NCBI RefSeq assembly: GCF_001885905.1
Contig: NZ_JXKM01000001.1
Coordinates: 1 to 64,000, forward strand
Origin: Enterococcus devriesei
Lineage (GTDB): Bacteria; Bacillota; Bacilli; Lactobacillales; Enterococcaceae
Direction of reading: 5' to 3'
Length of the DNA: 64,000 nt
The notes under the pieces are model-generated. The model saw only the letters and a list, made by a program, of their open reading frames with translations. It searched no databases and was not told the DNA's origin. A program made the position numbers and the translations under genes. This document shows positions 62,256 through 64,000 of the stretch, piece by piece. The first letter of the stretch is position 1. Each line of letters begins with the position of its first letter.

Positions 62256-62906
62256 ATGATTGAAATATTATCGAAGATTCTTTCGATTATTGTATTGAAT
62301 TTGGTGTTAAGTGGCGACAACGCAGTGGTGATCGCATTGGCGACGCGAAAACTACCAAGTGACTCGCAGAAAAAGGCAATCGTGATTGGAACAAGTGGTG
62401 CCGTGGTTTTACGAATCATCTTGATGCTGATCGCGGTAGAATTATTGATGATTCCTTATGTAAAAATTGTTGGCAGTATCCTACTTTTTTATATCGCCTA
62501 TGACTTGTTAAAATCAAATGGCGAAGAAGCCGACATCAAAAGCGAAACGACTTTTTTCTCGGCAGTGCGGACGATTATTATCGCAGATTTAGTGATGAGT
62601 TTAGACAATGTGTTGGCGATCGCTGGAGTAGCCGATGGGCATTTTGTTTTAGCGATTTTAGGTTTAGTGATCAGTATTCCAATCGTTATTTTCGGTAGTC
62701 AGATGATTTTGAAATTAATGGATCGCTTCCCGTGGTTGATTTGGATCGGAGCGCTATTGATCGCCTACACCGCTGGAACGATGCTGGTAGAAGATGATTT
62801 TATTCACCATTTGTTCCGCGGACTAGCTAGTGGGCATATCGTTTCCTTGGCTGCTTGTCTTTTATTGGCGGGAATTTATTTCTTGTTTAATCGAAAAGAA
62901 TCATAA
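62256..62906 (+). CDS. TerC-family membrane protein (YjbE type)
   Basis: A 216-residue integral membrane protein with about seven helices and the two acidic family motifs: LVLSGDNAVVIALA near the N-terminus and LVMSLDNVLAIAG in the middle. TerC relatives handle metal ions (several export manganese) and support folding of exported proteins. No yybP-ykoY-type manganese riboswitch is visible upstream. The ATG at 62256 follows GGAGCG. Monocistronic; a strong hairpin follows. Confidence 0.88.
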   Translation: MIEILSKILSIIVLNLVLSGDNAVVIALATRKLPSDSQKKAIVIGTSGAVVLRIILMLIAVELLMIPYVKIVGSILLFYIAYDLLKSNGEEADIKSETTFFSAVRTIIIADLVMSLDNVLAIAGVADGHFVLAILGLVISIPIVIFGSQMILKLMDRFPWLIWIGALLIAYTAGTMLVEDDFIHHLFRGLASGHIVSLAACLLLAGIYFLFNRKES

Positions 62907-62931
62907 TTGAAAAGATGCGGACGTGACAGAA

Positions 62932-63004
62932 GCTACTTTTGGAACGCTGTTTATCCAAGAATAGAACCTGTGACGAGGCTTTTGTCACAGGTTCTATTCT
63001 TTTG
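62932..63004 (+). repeat. Intergenic repeat element (copy 2) including the terC terminator
   Basis: GTGACAGAAGCTACTTTTG at about 62932-62950 resembles part of the element at 56875-56970. It is followed by a perfect 18-base stem (62957-62974 with 62984-63001, 9-base loop) containing ATAGAACCTGTGAC and ending in T residues, which serves as terminator for the TerC gene. Confidence 0.6.
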
Positions 63005-63048
63005 GTTATGAAAAAGACCAGAGTGAGAACGATTCTCTTTAAGAAGCC

Positions 63049-63077
63049 TTGTGGAGAAAAATTTGCTTCGTTATACT
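63049..63077 (+). promoter_or_regulatory. Promoter of the reductase leader
   Basis: TTGTGG at 63049-63054 and TATACT at 63072-63077, 17 bases apart, giving a leader RNA of about 250 bases. Confidence 0.55.
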
Positions 63078-63089
63078 AGTAATTGTAAA

Positions 63090-63300
63090 CCTTTACACAA
63101 ACTTTGGCGATGTCAAAAAGACATCATGGTGATACTGGGAAAAGAGATCAGGAGGTGGAAAGTATGTTTGGCCGATGACTATGAGCTGCTCAACACTTAG
63201 AGGTTCTAAGGGCGTTAACTAAATCTTTTTCCTCCTGGGGTAAAACCAAATAAATTTATCCGGGAGCAGGCCTTTTTGGTGTGCTCTTTTTGGGAGGAAA
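63090..63300 (+). promoter_or_regulatory. Structured leader RNA with a tiny frame and an internal terminator (candidate riboswitch or attenuator)
   Basis: In order: hairpin GATGTC/GACATC (63109-63125); AGGAGG (63150-63155) before a 5-codon frame MFGR-stop (63164-63178); hairpin CTTAGA/TCTAAG (63196-63210); TTTCCTCC (63228-63235), which can pair with GGAGGAAA (63293-63300); and between them a terminator-like hairpin, GAGCAGGCC (63264-63272) with GGTGTGCTC (63278-63286), followed by T residues. So much structure before a metabolic gene suggests control of read-through. No known RNA class is recognised. Confidence 0.5.
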
Positions 63301-63335
63301 TCGATACAAAAAAGTGGATTCTCAAAAAGGAAGGA

Positions 63336-64000
63336 ATGGATAATGTGGAATTAAAAACAAGTTTACCGGAGATTTTTGACGATTTTGGTGAAGCCAGAAG
63401 ACAAGGCTTTTTAACAGTGAAGGAAATCAAAGAGAAGGGCCAGCCGGTAGTGGGGGTCTATTGTACCTTTATGCCGGAAGAATTGGTGTTAGCCAGCGGG
63501 GCGATCCAAATCAGTCTGTGTTCCACCTCGGATGAAACGATCCCCGATGCTGAAGAAGATTTGCCGCGAAACCTCTGTCCCTTGATCAAGTCTAGTTACG
63601 GTTTCGGTAAAACAGATAAATGTCCGTATTTTTATTTTTCTGATTTGGTAGTCGGTGAGACGACTTGTGACGGCAAAAAGAAAATGTATGAATACATGGA
63701 GGAATTCAAGGATACGTATTTGATGCACCTGCCCCATAATCGTGACAGCGAAGCCAGCAAACAACTTTGGTACAGTGAGATGGTGCGCTTTAAAGAAAAA
63801 TTAGAAGACTTTTTAGGAGTAGAGATTACCGAAGAAAAAATTCGTGAGGCAATCCTGCTGAAAAATCGCGAGCGGCAAGCTAAACAGAATTTTTACCGAT
63901 TAGGCCAACTGAATCCGCCGGCGATCAGTGGACAAGAAATTTTTAAAGTAATGTACGGCTCGCAATATAAATTTGATAAAGAAGAAGTCATCCAAATGCT
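63336..64000 (+). CDS. Double-cubane-cluster reductase (2-hydroxyacyl-CoA dehydratase D family, YjiM-like), partial
   Basis: The first 221 residues of a protein cut off by the window end (no stop codon seen). The patterns VVGVYCTFMPEELVLASGAIQISLCSTS, NLCPLIKSSYGF, KCPYFYFSDLVVGETTCDGKKKMYEYM and HLPHNRDSEASKQLWYSEM match the family of 2-hydroxyglutaryl-CoA dehydratase component D and the YjiM-type double-cubane proteins. These hold iron-sulfur clusters through such cysteines and need an ATP-dependent activase, usually encoded next door. It is probably an anaerobic reductase of unknown substrate. The ATG at 63336 follows AAGGA closely; GTG at 63345 is an alternative. Confidence 0.82.
   Translation, partial: MDNVELKTSLPEIFDDFGEARRQGFLTVKEIKEKGQPVVGVYCTFMPEELVLASGAIQISLCSTSDETIPDAEEDLPRNLCPLIKSSYGFGKTDKCPYFYFSDLVVGETTCDGKKKMYEYMEEFKDTYLMHLPHNRDSEASKQLWYSEMVRFKEKLEDFLGVEITEEKIREAILLKNRERQAKQNFYRLGQLNPPAISGQEIFKVMYGSQYKFDKEEVIQM

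Overview
The window looks like chromosomal DNA of a low-GC Gram-positive lactic acid bacterium, most likely an Enterococcus or a close relative. The reasons are two Ebp-type (endocarditis and biofilm-associated) sortase-assembled pilus loci, each with a 497-residue Mga/AtxA-type regulator of the EbpR kind; a methionine T-box in front of a MetE-like gene; a PerR-controlled ahpCF pair; a Mef-family efflux gene behind a macrolide-arrest leader peptide; and a Wzy-dependent capsule/EPS locus. The species cannot be fixed from the sequence alone.

Layout. (1) 1-19.3 kb: two pilus gene sets in a row (ebpA1, ebpR1, ebpB1, ebpC1, then ebpA2, ebpB2, ebpC2), a succinate-semialdehyde-type dehydrogenase, and a second EbpR-like regulator. 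No class C sortase is encoded anywhere in the window. (2) 19.3-30.9 kb: a small minus-strand gene broken by a stop codon, a membrane protein, the tatD-rnmV-rsmA housekeeping operon, a DUF3089 lipase-like protein, the T-box/MetE-like gene, trhO, a probable niacin ECF S component with two NiaR-like boxes, an orphan winged-helix regulator, a GH3 lipoprotein, and the Mef-like exporter with its leader peptide. (3) 30.9-41.3 kb: a heterodimeric ABC exporter with one degenerate ATP site, a CmpB-type membrane protein, a secreted coiled-coil/3D-domain wall protein, two small unknown genes, ahpF, ahpC, and a 59-codon relic of an LPXTG surface protein.

(4) 41.6-53.8 kb: a capsule/EPS operon in the order cpsC, cpsD, cpsB, initiating sugar-phosphate transferase, a DUF1972 rhamnosyltransferase-like protein, a GT4 transferase, Wzy, pyruvyl transferase, Wzx, a MenD-like ThDP enzyme and an SDR reductase. 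From about 45 kb it is clearly richer in A+T than its flanks. It is followed by an LCP-family ligase (54.0 kb) that would attach the product to peptidoglycan. The leader of the operon contains two mutually exclusive hairpins. (5) 55-64 kb: a VanZ-like protein, an MhqD-like hydrolase behind a perfect inverted repeat, a CorA transporter, a degenerate HAD-like protein, a membrane-anchored beta-lactamase homologue that has lost all three catalytic motifs, nanE with two GNAT acetyltransferases, a TerC protein, and the start of a double-cubane-cluster reductase behind a structured leader RNA.

Most of the window concerns the cell surface: pilins that are polymerised and anchored, a capsule that is made, modified and attached, and wall hydrolases. 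The most notable points are the duplicated pilus locus without its sortase, the ThDP-enzyme/SDR pair in the capsule locus (a possible branched-sugar pathway), the RLK leader peptide, the catalytically dead beta-lactamase fold, and the structured leaders before the capsule operon and the final reductase.
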